A stretch of DNA of 64,000 nucleotides from the NCBI GenBank assembly GCA_965276755.1, contig OZ255625.1, forward strand, positions 1,860,001 to 1,924,000, written 5' to 3'. The notes under the pieces were generated by a model that saw nothing but the letters and a program-made list of their open reading frames with translations, was not told the DNA's origin and made no database searches. This DNA is from CAJCIS01 sp965276755. Its GTDB lineage: Bacteria > Pseudomonadota > Alphaproteobacteria > Acetobacterales > Acetobacteraceae. Of this stretch, positions 7,000 through 16,729 are shown one piece after another. Position 1 is the first letter of the stretch, and the number at the start of each line of letters is the position of its first letter. Position numbers and translations under genes: made by a program.

Positions 7000-7797
7000 G
7001 GCTTTTTCACTTCACTCGAGCGGGATCTGCGCCAGGCAGAGGCTCGCGGCGAGCTGGAGGTCTATTTCCAGCCGCTGGTGCAATTCGAGCCGCGCCGTGT
7101 TGCCGGCTTCGAGGCGCTGCTGCGATGGAACCATCCAAGCCTCGGCATGGTCATGCCCAGCCGCTTCATCCCACTGGCCGAGGAGACTGGGCTGATCGTT
7201 AGCATAGGCGCCTGGGTGTTGCGTCAGGCCTGCCACGAAGCGGCGCACTGGCCCGGCCAGACGCGCGTGGCAGTCAACCTCTCGCCCGTGCAATTCGAGC
7301 GCTCCGATATCGTGGATATCGCCAGCGCCGCCTTGCGAGAGTCAGGGCTGGATCCCTCACGGCTGGAGCTGGAGATCACTGAGGGCGTGGTCGTGCGCGA
7401 CATGGGCGAGGCGCTCAAGACCATGCGCCGGCTACAGGCGCTGGGCGTTCGCCTGGCGCTTGACGATTTCGGCACGGGCTATTCGTCGCTGAGCTACTTG
7501 CGCCGCTTTCCCTTCGACAAGCTAAAGGTGGATGGCAGCTTCCTGGCTGACATGAGTGGAGATGGCGGAACCATCATCCGCGCCGTGCTTGGCCTGTGCA
7601 GGCATTTGGGCGTGGATAGCCTGGTGGAGCGCGTGGAGACGGAGGAGCAGATCGACTGGCTGTGCCTGGAAGGATGCACCGAGGTGCAAGGCAATATCTT
7701 CAGCCCGCCGCAGCCCGCGGCGCGGGTGGGGGAGATCATGTTATCGGTGGCAGGGCGCCTGGTGCGAGGGCCGCATCACAAGGATGCCGTCGGCTGA
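7000..7797 (+). pseudogene. EAL-domain (c-di-GMP phosphodiesterase) fragment, N-terminus missing
   Basis: The readable protein from about residue SLERDLRQAEARGELEVYFQ onward is an entire EAL domain: GFEALLRW, VNLSPVQF, LELEITEG, DDFGTGYSSLSYL, KVDGSFL, VERVETEEQ and EVQGNIFS, so the metal- and substrate-binding residues appear kept. In intact relatives this start point lies just after a GGDEF domain, which is absent here. The frame upstream runs into repeat and insertion-sequence DNA and offers no credible start or ribosome binding site. It is probably the 3' remnant of a GGDEF-EAL gene, cut by the neighbouring IS/repeat rearrangement; expression is doubtful. Confidence 0.75.
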
Positions 7798-8058
7798 CCC
7801 GCCTAATTGATGACGCGGGTTCGGGGGGCAGGCTCTGTAACCGGGGCAAAACCCTGGGAAATTTGATTACGGAGATGCCCAGAGTGCCAGGGGCTGTGCC
7901 TCTGGACCCCGTCACGCGCTAGCGTGCTGCGCAGGAAAGGGCCTGGGCCCCAGGCCCAAAAGTTTATGATTTTGCTTGAAGATCAGGTTCCAAGGACTTG
8001 TCGCGGGGCGAAGTCCAGGGGCAGAGCCCATGGCCTTCAGGTCTTGCCGAGGCCTGCT
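7798..8058. repeat. Intergenic region with two family 2 palindromic arms
   Basis: No gene. It holds GCCAGGGGCTGTGCCTCTGG followed by ACCCCGTCACGC at about 7883-7915, the short palindrome GGGCCTGGGCCCCAGGCCC at about 7938, and GTCCAGGGGCAGAGCCCATG at about 8011-8030. Family 2 relatives are at about 23345, 31189, 36379 and 55298. Confidence 0.65.
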
Positions 8059-9771
8059 CTACGCCTTCGGCAGCCTCGCGACAAAACGGGCGCCGATGAC
8101 CTCGCCGTTTGCGCCCCGTCGGTTTTCCGCACTGATCCTGCCGCGCAACGCCTCCACGATCTGCCGGCTGATGGACAAGCCAAGTCCCGAATGCTTGCCG
8201 AACGTTTCACCGGCGGGCCGTTCGGAGTAGAACCTGTCGAAGACATGGTCCAGATTGCCGTCGGGAATGCCGGGGCCTTCGTCGTCCACGGTGATTTCCA
8301 CTACCGCCCCTGTCTCTCTTGCGCGCAAATGGATAGTACCGCCTGGCGGCGAAAAACTTTCAGCATTGCCAATTAAGTTGCGCAGAACCTGAACAAGGCG
8401 GCTCTCCACGGCCTGCACCACCATGGGACCCGGCGGCAGATCAATGCTGAGATGGGGGTCAGCCTCATTGCGCGTTGCTTCGGCGATGTCGCGGAGCGTG
8501 CGGAACAAGGGGGCAAGATCAACCGGCTCCACGCTGGTTCGCGACAGCTCGGCATCGACGCGGCTGGCATCGCTGATGTCACTGATCAGCCTGTCCAGGC
8601 GAACAACATCATCCTGGATGATCGCCAGCAGCCGCAGCTGATGGCGCGGCTCATCGACGCGCCGCAACGTATCAATGGCGCTGCGAATGGAGCTGAGCGG
8701 GTTTTTGATTTCGTGGGCCACGTCCGCAGCAAAGCGTTCGATGGCATCCATGCGCGTCCAGAGCGCCGTGGCGCTGGCTGATAGTGCCAAGGCCAGTTCA
8801 CCGATTTCATCGCGTCGGCGCAGGATGGGTGCTGGCACCGCACCGGCGCGTCCATGGCCGCCACGCATGGCGTGGGCCGCCTCGACCAGGCGCAGGATAG
8901 GGCCGGCTATGGTCAGCGAAAGATACCAGCTTAGCAGCACGGTCAGGATCAGAGCCAGCATGAAGAGGCCAAGGATCGAGCTGCGAACGGCAAAGAGGCT
9001 GGCATCGACCTCCCTTGCATCACGCGTCAGCAGCACGATGCCGACATTGTGCCGGTCGCGCTCCACGGGTTCGGCCACCGTCACCAGCAGGCGCCCGTCC
9101 TGCATGCGGCGAATGAACGGATCCATTTCATGGCTGTTGCTGCTGCTCCCCAGGCGAATTTCCTCGCGCACGTCCGGCTGCCAGTCGGCACCCGCGCCAG
9201 CCGGAGAAATCTCGGTCGTCGCCGATCTGCGATGCGGCAACTGGTTCATGACCCAATCGGAAAACCGCCCTACTACGCCACTGAAGGCGCCCCGATCTAC
9301 CGCGGGGGGCAGCGGTTCGGTGCGGACTGAGCCACCTGCGCCAGCGCGCACGCGGCTATCGGCGATGAGTGCGCCGTCCGGGCCGTAGAGCTTGGCGCCC
9401 GCATCCGGCGTGGGGTCGGTCAGCCGTCGCAGCAAGGGTCGTGCCAGGTCTGGCAGAAGGATGGGATTGTTCGGGTCAGTGACGCGCACGGCCGATTCGC
9501 TCAACGCGCCGGCGTAGATGCTGGCCTGTTCGCGAAGTGCAGAGACTTCTGCCTCCAGCAGCCCGTCCTGATACTGATCCAGATAGAGCAAGGATGCGCT
9601 CAGAAGTGCCAAGGGCACGAAATTGACGAGAAGCACGCGGCGCAACAGCGGGCTGACCCAACGGCGGCGACTCTGTGGCGGCGCGGTGGCGGCGGGTGAG
9701 CCGCTGGCATCTGGCATTGGGGCAGTGTGCCCAGACGCGGCCGTCAGGGGAAGGCTGGGGGCGCCATCCAC
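8059..9771 (-). CDS. chvG: ChvG/ExoS-type sensor histidine kinase
   Basis: A 570-residue membrane kinase that would sense envelope or acid stress and phosphorylate ChvI. There are two membrane segments, at about residues 44-64 and 275-297, with a periplasmic stimulus-sensing region between. HAMP follows, then HisKA with VAHEIKNPLSS (His about 352) and HATPase motifs NLIGNAESFSPP, DEGPGIP and HSGLGLSISRQIVEALRG. The GTG at 9771 or the ATG at 9717 may start it. It begins 31 bases after the binding-protein gene upstream. Normally chvG follows chvI directly; here two genes separate them. The hprK/PTS genes that often follow chvG are absent. Confidence 0.9.
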   Translation of the reverse strand: MDGAPSLPLTAASGHTAPMPDASGSPAATAPPQSRRRWVSPLLRRVLLVNFVPLALLSASLLYLDQYQDGLLEAEVSALREQASIYAGALSESAVRVTDPNNPILLPDLARPLLRRLTDPTPDAGAKLYGPDGALIADSRVRAGAGGSVRTEPLPPAVDRGAFSGVVGRFSDWVMNQLPHRRSATTEISPAGAGADWQPDVREEIRLGSSSNSHEMDPFIRRMQDGRLLVTVAEPVERDRHNVGIVLLTRDAREVDASLFAVRSSILGLFMLALILTVLLSWYLSLTIAGPILRLVEAAHAMRGGHGRAGAVPAPILRRRDEIGELALALSASATALWTRMDAIERFAADVAHEIKNPLSSIRSAIDTLRRVDEPRHQLRLLAIIQDDVVRLDRLISDISDASRVDAELSRTSVEPVDLAPLFRTLRDIAEATRNEADPHLSIDLPPGPMVVQAVESRLVQVLRNLIGNAESFSPPGGTIHLRARETGAVVEITVDDEGPGIPDGNLDHVFDRFYSERPAGETFGKHSGLGLSISRQIVEALRGRISAENRRGANGEVIGARFVARLPKA

Positions 9772-9802
9772 ACCGTCCCGCGTTTTCAGTTTGGGTAAGG
9801 TC

Positions 9803-10795
9803 TCACTGTAATGGCAGCGGCACCATCAGGCCGCCTTGCGTCCACAAGGCATTGTATCCGCGAGGCAGATTGAATGGTGCGTGGCTGCCGATAGTACGAT
9901 CGTAGATCTCGCCGTAATTGCCGAGTGCGGCCACTACGCGTCTTGACCAATCATGCGGCAGGCCCAAACCTTGCGCGGTGATCCAATCTTCGCCGGTCAG
10001 GCGGCGCACGCGCGGATCTTCGCTATGTGCCGCGGTCTGCGCGATCTGTCGCGTCAAACCCAGCAATTCGGCCTGCAGAAGCACGCTCACCGTGTAATCA
10101 ACAACCGCTGACAGACGCGCGTCATTGCCGCGCACCGCCATGGTGGCGGGAACCAATGTTAACAGATCGGGCAAAAAGACGTAGTCCTGCGGATTGCGAA
10201 AGGTCGATCGCGCTTCTGCCAATTTGGAAATGAACGCGCTGGTGACCTGGCAGTGGCGGTCCATAATGCCGGCGTCCATTTCCCCTTCTTCCTGGAATCC
10301 GAACGGGATCGGCTTCACGCCGCGTGCGGCAAGGAAGGCAAGAACCGTAGGATCGTTGTCGGTCTCCTCGATATAGCAGAGCGTGTGGCCGGCTATGTCG
10401 GCGACGCTGTGAATGCCCTCGGCGCGATGGACCATGAATCCCTGGCCATCCTGAAAAATCGGCGGGCTGAAATGGATGCCGTTTCGTGCCGCCGATGCCA
10501 CAGCCGGAGTGATGCCGGCAAGGACATCGCTCTTGCCCACTTTCAGGCCGGCGAGCCCCTCTTGCTCGGTGTTATAGGATTGCAAGTCCACCATATCCGG
10601 CGCGCCGACAAGGGCGGTGGCAACCGCCCGGCACATTTCATGATCGAGCGGCGCAAGCGACCCGTGCAGATCTTGCTTGTTCCAATCGAGCGGCTCGACA
10701 ATGACGCCGCATTTCAACCGGCCTGCGGACCAGGCGTGTCCCGCCCAGGCGCCGATTATGCCGATAATCAGCAGACCGCGCGCAACTCGGATCAT
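9803..10795 (-). CDS. Orphan general amino-acid-type ABC substrate-binding protein
   Basis: A 330-residue periplasmic binding protein (SBP_bac_3 fold) with signal peptide MIRVARGLLIIGIIGAWAGH then AWSAG. It matches the AapJ/BztA general L-amino-acid binding group in its C-terminal pattern NYGEIYDRTIGSHAPFNLPR followed by GYNALWTQGGLM, and in FQDGQGFMV and TLCYIEETDNDP. No permease or ATPase genes lie near. It sits between a phospholipase C-like gene (18 bases) and chvG (31 bases). This makes a role as a ligand sensor for ChvG conceivable, though that is inference; it may also serve a transporter encoded elsewhere. Confidence 0.85.
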   Translation of the reverse strand: MIRVARGLLIIGIIGAWAGHAWSAGRLKCGVIVEPLDWNKQDLHGSLAPLDHEMCRAVATALVGAPDMVDLQSYNTEQEGLAGLKVGKSDVLAGITPAVASAARNGIHFSPPIFQDGQGFMVHRAEGIHSVADIAGHTLCYIEETDNDPTVLAFLAARGVKPIPFGFQEEGEMDAGIMDRHCQVTSAFISKLAEARSTFRNPQDYVFLPDLLTLVPATMAVRGNDARLSAVVDYTVSVLLQAELLGLTRQIAQTAAHSEDPRVRRLTGEDWITAQGLGLPHDWSRRVVAALGNYGEIYDRTIGSHAPFNLPRGYNALWTQGGLMVPLPLQ

Positions 10796-10813
10796 CTTAC
10801 GTTCTATCAGCCG

Positions 10814-13144
10814 CTAGGGTGTCCAGGGTCGTGTGATGTTGCCGCCCAGAATCGTCTCTTCAAGATAAGGAACACCAGGCGAGACGGTCGGGCGAGGATT
10901 GAAGTCAGATGGCGGGGGATCGCTCTCCAGACCCGCGCCATAGCCATCAGGATAATCTGTGGGCGTGATGTTTAACGCAGCGCAGCCCGCGCCGCCGAAA
11001 TGGGGTAGCGATTTGACGGTAACGGGGCCGATCGTGACAGCACTGGCGGGCAGGGGTGCAAGCCTGCCAATTAGGCGCTCATTGTCGAAGGCCTCGATCA
11101 GGTGGCCAACGCCGTTGGCATCATTGGGCCCAAGTTCTTTTTGGGGGCTGCCGTCGGGGCTCTTTAGCGCGGCGGCACCCAAAGCCTGCGCGTGTCGCTC
11201 ATCGGGCAGATCGGCCAACGGTGTCAGATCAAATAGCTTGTTGATGAAGGAGACGATCGATCCGTGCTCACCGTAGACGTGATCGATGGTATGCGCTGCG
11301 CTGAAAGGCGACAGTACGATAGTGGGAATGCGCGGGCCGCCAGACATGGGCAGCGTGTCGGGCCCCCAATTGCGGATCGCCTCGGGGGCATGGTCATAGA
11401 AACCGTCGCTTTCATCGTAGCTGATAATAATGGCGCTCTTTGCCCAATACGGGCTACCCGCGATCGCATCCACCGTGTCGGCAACCATGGCTTCGGCAAT
11501 TTGGCTGTCGGAGTAGCTCCCGTGGTCGTCATTGCCAGCAAAGGTCGTTCGCACCGCAGGGCTCGGATCGTTTGTTTCAAGCCCATCGTTGTTGTAGTAG
11601 CCGCCGCGCACGTAGAAAACGCCGCCTGAAGCGGGCAGGGCGTGACGCGTGACGTCAGTGTAGAATTGCTGCAGGCCGTGCATGTTGGCGAGTTCTGCAG
11701 GATTGTCACCAAGATAGCCGAAATACTGCGGCCCGTTATGATGAACGATGTAAGACGAATGCGGTGTTGATGCCGGAAAGCCGTCCACTACGAAAGACCG
11801 ATCGAAGGGCTCCGGCCCGAAGCCCTGCTGATACCAACCCCAATCTACAGTGGGATTGTTCTCGGCGATTGCGTGTATGTCGTGCTGAATGTCAGACAAG
11901 TCTGAAGCCGGGTGCTTGTCCTGGGACACGATGCTGGCGATGCTTTTCCCCATGAAGGAAAGAGGGAGCGAGGCGAACGTCAGCGTTTGCTGCGAACTGG
12001 CGTAGCCGAGCAACGGGCCATGCAGGGGCACGATCGAGCTTGCTGTGTAGGAGGCATAGGCCGGATCATTTTCATCAGGCCTGGGGCAGCCTAGATCATC
12101 ATAGGTGTCCGCAACCGTCCCTTTGTTGGGAACGGCGCAATTGGTAAAGCCCGCCTCGTCCGGCCCGAACGGCGGCTTGCCTGCAAAGGTATCTGAAGTC
12201 CCGCCCGCAAAGGGTGGCGTGTCCGCCTCGTTCGGAACTGCGTAGGGACCACCAGTCCCGGCATTGACGCCCGTCGTGCTCGGGTGCAGTGCCCATTGCG
12301 TAGCGCCACTTTGTGCCGCGATCAGGGCAATCGCGTTTGGTGTAGACGGGCCGACCACCGTCTGGTGGAAATTGTCAAACAATGTGCCTAAATCGGCATA
12401 GTGCCACAGGAACGGGATCGTATCGCAGTCGCGGTGCGACAGCACGATTTCTCCCTTCTGCTTCTGTATCAACGACGGATTGCTCGTGGGCGGACTGGTG
12501 TTGGGCGGCCACAGCGCGCTTGATCTTACGATATTGCCGGGTGCCGTAGAGGAGCCTGCAGTGTTGTATTCAAGGCCTTCCTGATCCAGCGCGTAGCCGT
12601 CGTTCAGGGCTACTGACTTGTTGGCATCCTGAAGGTGGAAGTCGGCAATGTAGCCGGTGTGGGAATGATCAACCGAAGGGCTGCTCTCCGGATAAAGCTG
12701 CACGGTATTGCCGTGTACATCCTTGATGGCGCGCGGCGCAAGAAATGGAGAGATCGTGCTGTAGCTTCCATCCATATTGCGGATGTTCTCCACGTAGCTT
12801 GCCGTTCTGTTTGCCGGTCGCACGGCTGGATCATCCGGATCGGCGCCAGGAAACGTGGTGATCAGGCCATTGGCGCCGGGGTAAGTACCAAAATAGCCAT
12901 CAAAGCTGCGGTTCTCCTGGAATATGACAAAGACATATTTGATGTTGTGACGGAGCAGCGCGAGCTTCTGCTCCTCGGTCAGCTTTGCTTCTTTGCTTGG
13001 CAGATACGCATACTGCCCGCCCTGAGTCCCTGTGGATGTTGCCAGCGTCAACGCCGGTTCGGCAGCAAAGGCCACCATGCTGGACACCATGGCTGTGAGG
13101 GAAGCCGAGACCCAGGTGCACTTCCACAGCTGCCTTCTGGTCAT
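10814..13144 (-). CDS. Secreted phospholipase C / acid phosphatase-type phosphoesterase
   Basis: A 776-residue exported enzyme of the alkaline-phosphatase superfamily, phosphoesterase (PlcH/PlcN/AcpA) branch. The N-terminal signal runs to AFAAEP (about residue 29). The nucleophile-region motif QENRSFDGYFG is at about 76-86, and a second metal site is likely in ISYDESDGFYDHAP. The family hydrolyses phosphatidylcholine or other phosphomonoesters outside the cytoplasm; the exact substrate cannot be read from the sequence. It lies between chvI and the binding protein, on the same strand, and may be controlled by ChvI. Confidence 0.85.
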   Translation of the reverse strand: MTRRQLWKCTWVSASLTAMVSSMVAFAAEPALTLATSTGTQGGQYAYLPSKEAKLTEEQKLALLRHNIKYVFVIFQENRSFDGYFGTYPGANGLITTFPGADPDDPAVRPANRTASYVENIRNMDGSYSTISPFLAPRAIKDVHGNTVQLYPESSPSVDHSHTGYIADFHLQDANKSVALNDGYALDQEGLEYNTAGSSTAPGNIVRSSALWPPNTSPPTSNPSLIQKQKGEIVLSHRDCDTIPFLWHYADLGTLFDNFHQTVVGPSTPNAIALIAAQSGATQWALHPSTTGVNAGTGGPYAVPNEADTPPFAGGTSDTFAGKPPFGPDEAGFTNCAVPNKGTVADTYDDLGCPRPDENDPAYASYTASSIVPLHGPLLGYASSQQTLTFASLPLSFMGKSIASIVSQDKHPASDLSDIQHDIHAIAENNPTVDWGWYQQGFGPEPFDRSFVVDGFPASTPHSSYIVHHNGPQYFGYLGDNPAELANMHGLQQFYTDVTRHALPASGGVFYVRGGYYNNDGLETNDPSPAVRTTFAGNDDHGSYSDSQIAEAMVADTVDAIAGSPYWAKSAIIISYDESDGFYDHAPEAIRNWGPDTLPMSGGPRIPTIVLSPFSAAHTIDHVYGEHGSIVSFINKLFDLTPLADLPDERHAQALGAAALKSPDGSPQKELGPNDANGVGHLIEAFDNERLIGRLAPLPASAVTIGPVTVKSLPHFGGAGCAALNITPTDYPDGYGAGLESDPPPSDFNPRPTVSPGVPYLEETILGGNITRPWTP

Positions 13145-13290
13145 TCTGACAGCACCCCCTCAGGATGGACCGCGCCATGTACCGCCGTCTATACGCTGGC
13201 GCAGCCTACCGTTTCCTGATGGAGAGCCTGCCTCATTGCAAAAGAAGTTGTCGTGACGATCTACCGCGGCAGGGCGAGCACGATCCACGA

Positions 13291-13992
13291 TCAGCTCTCC
13301 TTATACTTGTAGCCAATGCCGTAGAGTGTCTCAATACGATCGAAGCTTTTGTCAATTTGGCGAAACTTCTTACGCACACGTTTGATATGGCTGTCGATCG
13401 TACGATCATCGACAAAGATGTTCTCGCCATATGCACCGTCGATCAGCTGATCCCGCGACTTGACCATGCCCGGCCGCATAGCGAGCGATTTGACCAGCAG
13501 GAACTCGGTCACGGTCAATGCAATGTCCTGACCACGCCAACTGCACTGGTGCTTGGTCTCATCAAGCACCAGATCGCCGCGCACGAGCACAGCAGAGGCG
13601 GCCCCACCTCCCCCCTCCGCCCGGTTCGCCTCGTTGCGGCGCAAAAGGGCACGGATGCGTTCGATCAGCAGGCGTTGGCTGAACGGCTTGACGATATAGT
13701 CGTCCGCGCCGAGCCGCAGGCCCATCAACTGGTCGACCTCCTCGTCCTTGCTGGTGAGAAAGATGACGGGCATCTGACTCCGCTGGCGCAGGCGCTGAAG
13801 CAGCTCCATACCATCCATCCGCGGCATCTTGATATCGAGAACTGCCAGATCAACGGGTTTGGCGTTCAACGCCTGCAACGCGCTCTCCCCATCCGTATAG
13901 GTGCGGACAGCATAGCCTTCCTGTTCGAGCGTCATGCTCACGCTGGTCAGGATGTTGCGATCATCATCAACCAGGGCGATCGTGTACTTCAT
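13291..13992 (-). CDS. chvI: ChvI-type response regulator
   Basis: A 233-residue OmpR/PhoB-family regulator. The receiver domain starts MKYTIALVDDDRNILTSVSM with the acidic pocket DDD, the phosphoacceptor Asp in VLDIKMPRMDGMELL, and LTSKDEE and DDYIVKPFS. The C-terminal winged helix includes VKSRDQLIDGAYG and IDSHIKRVRKKF. The close match to ChvI of rhizobia (IALVDDDRNILTSVS, DIKMPRMDGMELL) makes the name secure. The ATG at 13992 is preferred over 14001 because GAGGG lies about 9 bases before it. It is divergent from pckA, as in other alphaproteobacteria. Confidence 0.94.
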   Translation of the reverse strand: MKYTIALVDDDRNILTSVSMTLEQEGYAVRTYTDGESALQALNAKPVDLAVLDIKMPRMDGMELLQRLRQRSQMPVIFLTSKDEEVDQLMGLRLGADDYIVKPFSQRLLIERIRALLRRNEANRAEGGGGAASAVLVRGDLVLDETKHQCSWRGQDIALTVTEFLLVKSLAMRPGMVKSRDQLIDGAYGENIFVDDRTIDSHIKRVRKKFRQIDKSFDRIETLYGIGYKYKES

Positions 13993-14291
13993 GGCCGGCA
14001 TCCCTCTACCTGGCGGCTGCCACAGCGTCTTACGCGCGGTGCTAGCCCAGGCCCAGCCTCCGCGCTACGGAGCCCAGGCACCAACCGCTGATGACGGGTT
14101 GGGGGCTCCCCTCCGATGGCGGGCTGGGCTGAGCGAAGCGGGCTGGACTGCCGCTCTACATTGCGTAACACCAACCCTGCGGGTTGCCTTGAGTGAGTCT
14201 GTCCAGGATGGTGCAGGTATGCGGGCCTGCCGTTCGGGCAAAGGGTTGAAACAGTGGGCCGAAGTGGCCCCAGACGTTCGGGAGCGTTTCG

Positions 14292-15935
14292 ATGGATGCC
14301 GAGATGAGACTGGCCGAGGCAGGCCATACCCTCGACATGGCGCGGGGTTGCGCGGCCGACGCGCTATCGGGCACCGGTGTCACATCCCTCTCCGGTGTGC
14401 ACGCCAACCTGACCGCCGCTGAACTCTGTGCCCATGCCGTTCGGCGAGGCGAGGCGCGCTTTTCTGCGGATGGCGCGCTACTCGTGCGCACAGGCGTCCA
14501 TACAGGTCGCTCCGTTGCTGACAAGTTCGTGGTCGACGAGCCGGAGACCACCGCGCACATCGCTTGGGGCAAGATCAACCAGCGACTTGACCCGCAACGC
14601 TTCGATGGCCTGCGTGGCCGCGTGCTGGCCTACCTCCAGGGGCGGGAGCTTTTCACGCAGGACCTCTACGCCGGCGCAGATCCCGCCTATCGCGTGCGCG
14701 TGCGTGTGGTCTCCACCAGCGCCTGGCACGTGCTCTTTGCGCGCAACATGTTCATCCGTCCCCCGCGGCGTGATCTCGCCGCGTTTACGCCCGACTACGT
14801 AATCCTCCATGCGCCCGGCTTCCAGGCCGACCCCGCGATCGACGGCGTTCGCACCAGCACCGCAATCGCCCTGTCTTTCGCGCAGAAGCTGATCGTCATT
14901 GCGGGCACGGAATATGCGGGCGAGATCAAGAAATCCATTTTTACAGTCATGAACTGGCACCTTCCCGAAAGCGGCGTGCTGCCGATGCATTGCAGTGCCA
15001 ATATAGGCGACGAGGGTGACACAGCCCTCTTCTTCGGTCTTTCAGGCACCGGCAAGACGACGCTGTCGAGCGATCCGCAGCGCAAGCTGATTGGCGATGA
15101 CGAGCATGGCTGGGGACCGAGCGGCGTGTTCAACTTCGAAGGCGGTTGCTACGCCAAGGTGATCAATCTCAGCCGCGAGGCCGAGCCCCAGATCTGGGAT
15201 GCCAGCCATCGCTTCGGCGCGGTGCTGGAAAATGTTGTGGCCGATCAACACGGCACGCTTGACCTGACAGACCAAACGTACACCGAGAACACGCGATCCT
15301 GCTATCCGATCGAGTTCATTCCCAATGCCGAGCTTACCGGCCGCGGCGGCCAGCCCCGCAACGTGATCATGCTGACCGCCGACGCCTTTGGCGTGCTGCC
15401 GCCTATCTCCAAGCTCACGCCTGCACAGGCCATGTATCACTTCCTTTCCGGCTACACCGCGCGCGTCGCAGGCACTGAAAAGGGCATGGGCAGCGAGCCG
15501 CAAGCGACATTCTCGACCTGCTTCGGCGCACCCTTTCTGCCGCGCAGGCCCGAGGAATACGGGAGGCTGCTGGAGACGCTCATCCATCGCCACGGCGCCA
15601 AATGCTGGCTGGTCAATACCGGCTGGAGCGGGGGGGCCTACGGCACGGGCAAGCGCATGGCCATAGCCCACACGCGCGCCCTGCTCTCCGCCGTGCTCGA
15701 CGGCTCGCTGGAGAATGCCTCCTTTCATGCCGACCCGTTCTTCGGCCTGATGATCCCGCGCGACGTGGCGGGCATCCCAAATGACGTTCTGGACCCGCGC
15801 CTCTCCTGGGCCGACCAGGCCGGCTATGATCGAACCGCCGCGGACTTGGTGGCGCGCTTCCAGGCCAATTTCGAGGCGTTTGCCGGCTTGGTGGGTGAGG
15901 ACGTCAAGGCCGCCTCCATCCGCGCAGCCGCCTGA
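14292..15935 (+). CDS. pckA: Phosphoenolpyruvate carboxykinase (ATP)
   Basis: A 547-residue cytosolic enzyme converting oxaloacetate and ATP to PEP, CO2 and ADP, the entry to gluconeogenesis. Visible motifs are GVHTGRSVADKF, FFGLSGTGKTTLSSDP (P-loop at about residue 250), LIGDDEHGWG, FNFEGGCYAK, and NTGWSGGAYGTGKRM near the C-terminus. The length fits the ATP-dependent family. It is divergent from chvI with a 300-base gap that must contain both promoters. Known ChvI regulons in rhizobia make control by ChvI plausible, but no operator was identified. Confidence 0.96.
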   Translation: MDAEMRLAEAGHTLDMARGCAADALSGTGVTSLSGVHANLTAAELCAHAVRRGEARFSADGALLVRTGVHTGRSVADKFVVDEPETTAHIAWGKINQRLDPQRFDGLRGRVLAYLQGRELFTQDLYAGADPAYRVRVRVVSTSAWHVLFARNMFIRPPRRDLAAFTPDYVILHAPGFQADPAIDGVRTSTAIALSFAQKLIVIAGTEYAGEIKKSIFTVMNWHLPESGVLPMHCSANIGDEGDTALFFGLSGTGKTTLSSDPQRKLIGDDEHGWGPSGVFNFEGGCYAKVINLSREAEPQIWDASHRFGAVLENVVADQHGTLDLTDQTYTENTRSCYPIEFIPNAELTGRGGQPRNVIMLTADAFGVLPPISKLTPAQAMYHFLSGYTARVAGTEKGMGSEPQATFSTCFGAPFLPRRPEEYGRLLETLIHRHGAKCWLVNTGWSGGAYGTGKRMAIAHTRALLSAVLDGSLENASFHADPFFGLMIPRDVAGIPNDVLDPRLSWADQAGYDRTAADLVARFQANFEAFAGLVGEDVKAASIRAAA

Positions 15936-15949
15936 ACCCCGGCTCGACC

Positions 15950-16729
15950 GTGCCCACCCTTGATTGGTCGGCAGGCTGTTACGCCGCCAATGCCCGCTTC
16001 GTCGCCGATCTGGGCGAGGCGGCGCTCGACCTGCTGAACCCGCGACCGGGCGAGCGCATCCTTGATTTGGGGTGCGGCGATGGGGCGCTCACCGAGAAAC
16101 TTGTCCGGCGGGGCGCCTCGGTTCTGGGTATTGATGCCTCTGCCGACATGATCGCTGGCGCCCGTGCGCGCGGGCTAGAGGTACGGGTCGGCGATGGCCA
16201 GCATCTCGACCTCGATGGTCCATTCGATGCCGTGTTCAGCAATGCCGCGCTTCACTGGATGTCCGATGGCGCGGCCGTGATTTCGGGCGTGTTCCGTGTT
16301 CTGCGTGCCGGCGGCCGCTTTGTGGGCGAGTTCGGTGGCCACGGCAACATCGCGTCCATCGTCACTGCCCTCAATGCTGCGCTGAGCAAGCGAGGCATGG
16401 ACGCAAGCCGCCTCCGCCGTTGGTATCCGACTGCAGAGCGTTATGCCGCCATGCTCCGCCAAGGCGGTTTTACCGTGCAAAGCGCAGTTCTGATCCCGCG
16501 GCCTACCCCGTTGCCGACCGGCATTGAAGGGTGGCTTTCAACCTTTGCTGACCCATTTTTCGCCGGTGACTCCGATGTCGATCGCCACGTCCTTATGGAA
16601 GAGGTGGCAGCCCTGCTCGCGCCTGCACTTCAGACCGACACAGGGGAATGGATAGCCGACTACGTCAGGTTGAGGTTCCAGGCGCACAAGCCGGAGCAAT
16701 CTTCTCGTGGCGTGCAAGCGACCGATTGA
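15950..16729 (+). CDS. Class I SAM-dependent methyltransferase
   Basis: A 259-residue protein beginning at GTG 15950, 14 bases after pckA. Motif I is ERILDLGCGDGALTEKL (SAM binding), followed by VLGIDASADMIAGARARG and FDAVFSNAALHWM (motif IV). The arrangement resembles trans-aconitate 2-methyltransferase and related small-molecule methyltransferases, but the substrate is not determinable. Probably co-transcribed with pckA. Confidence 0.82.
   Translation: MPTLDWSAGCYAANARFVADLGEAALDLLNPRPGERILDLGCGDGALTEKLVRRGASVLGIDASADMIAGARARGLEVRVGDGQHLDLDGPFDAVFSNAALHWMSDGAAVISGVFRVLRAGGRFVGEFGGHGNIASIVTALNAALSKRGMDASRLRRWYPTAERYAAMLRQGGFTVQSAVLIPRPTPLPTGIEGWLSTFADPFFAGDSDVDRHVLMEEVAALLAPALQTDTGEWIADYVRLRFQAHKPEQSSRGVQATD

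Noticed and set aside
10814..13992. chvI-phosphoesterase region as a phosphate (Pho) regulon
   Set aside because: No Pho box or phoBR/pst genes seen; the regulator's sequence is clearly ChvI, not PhoB.
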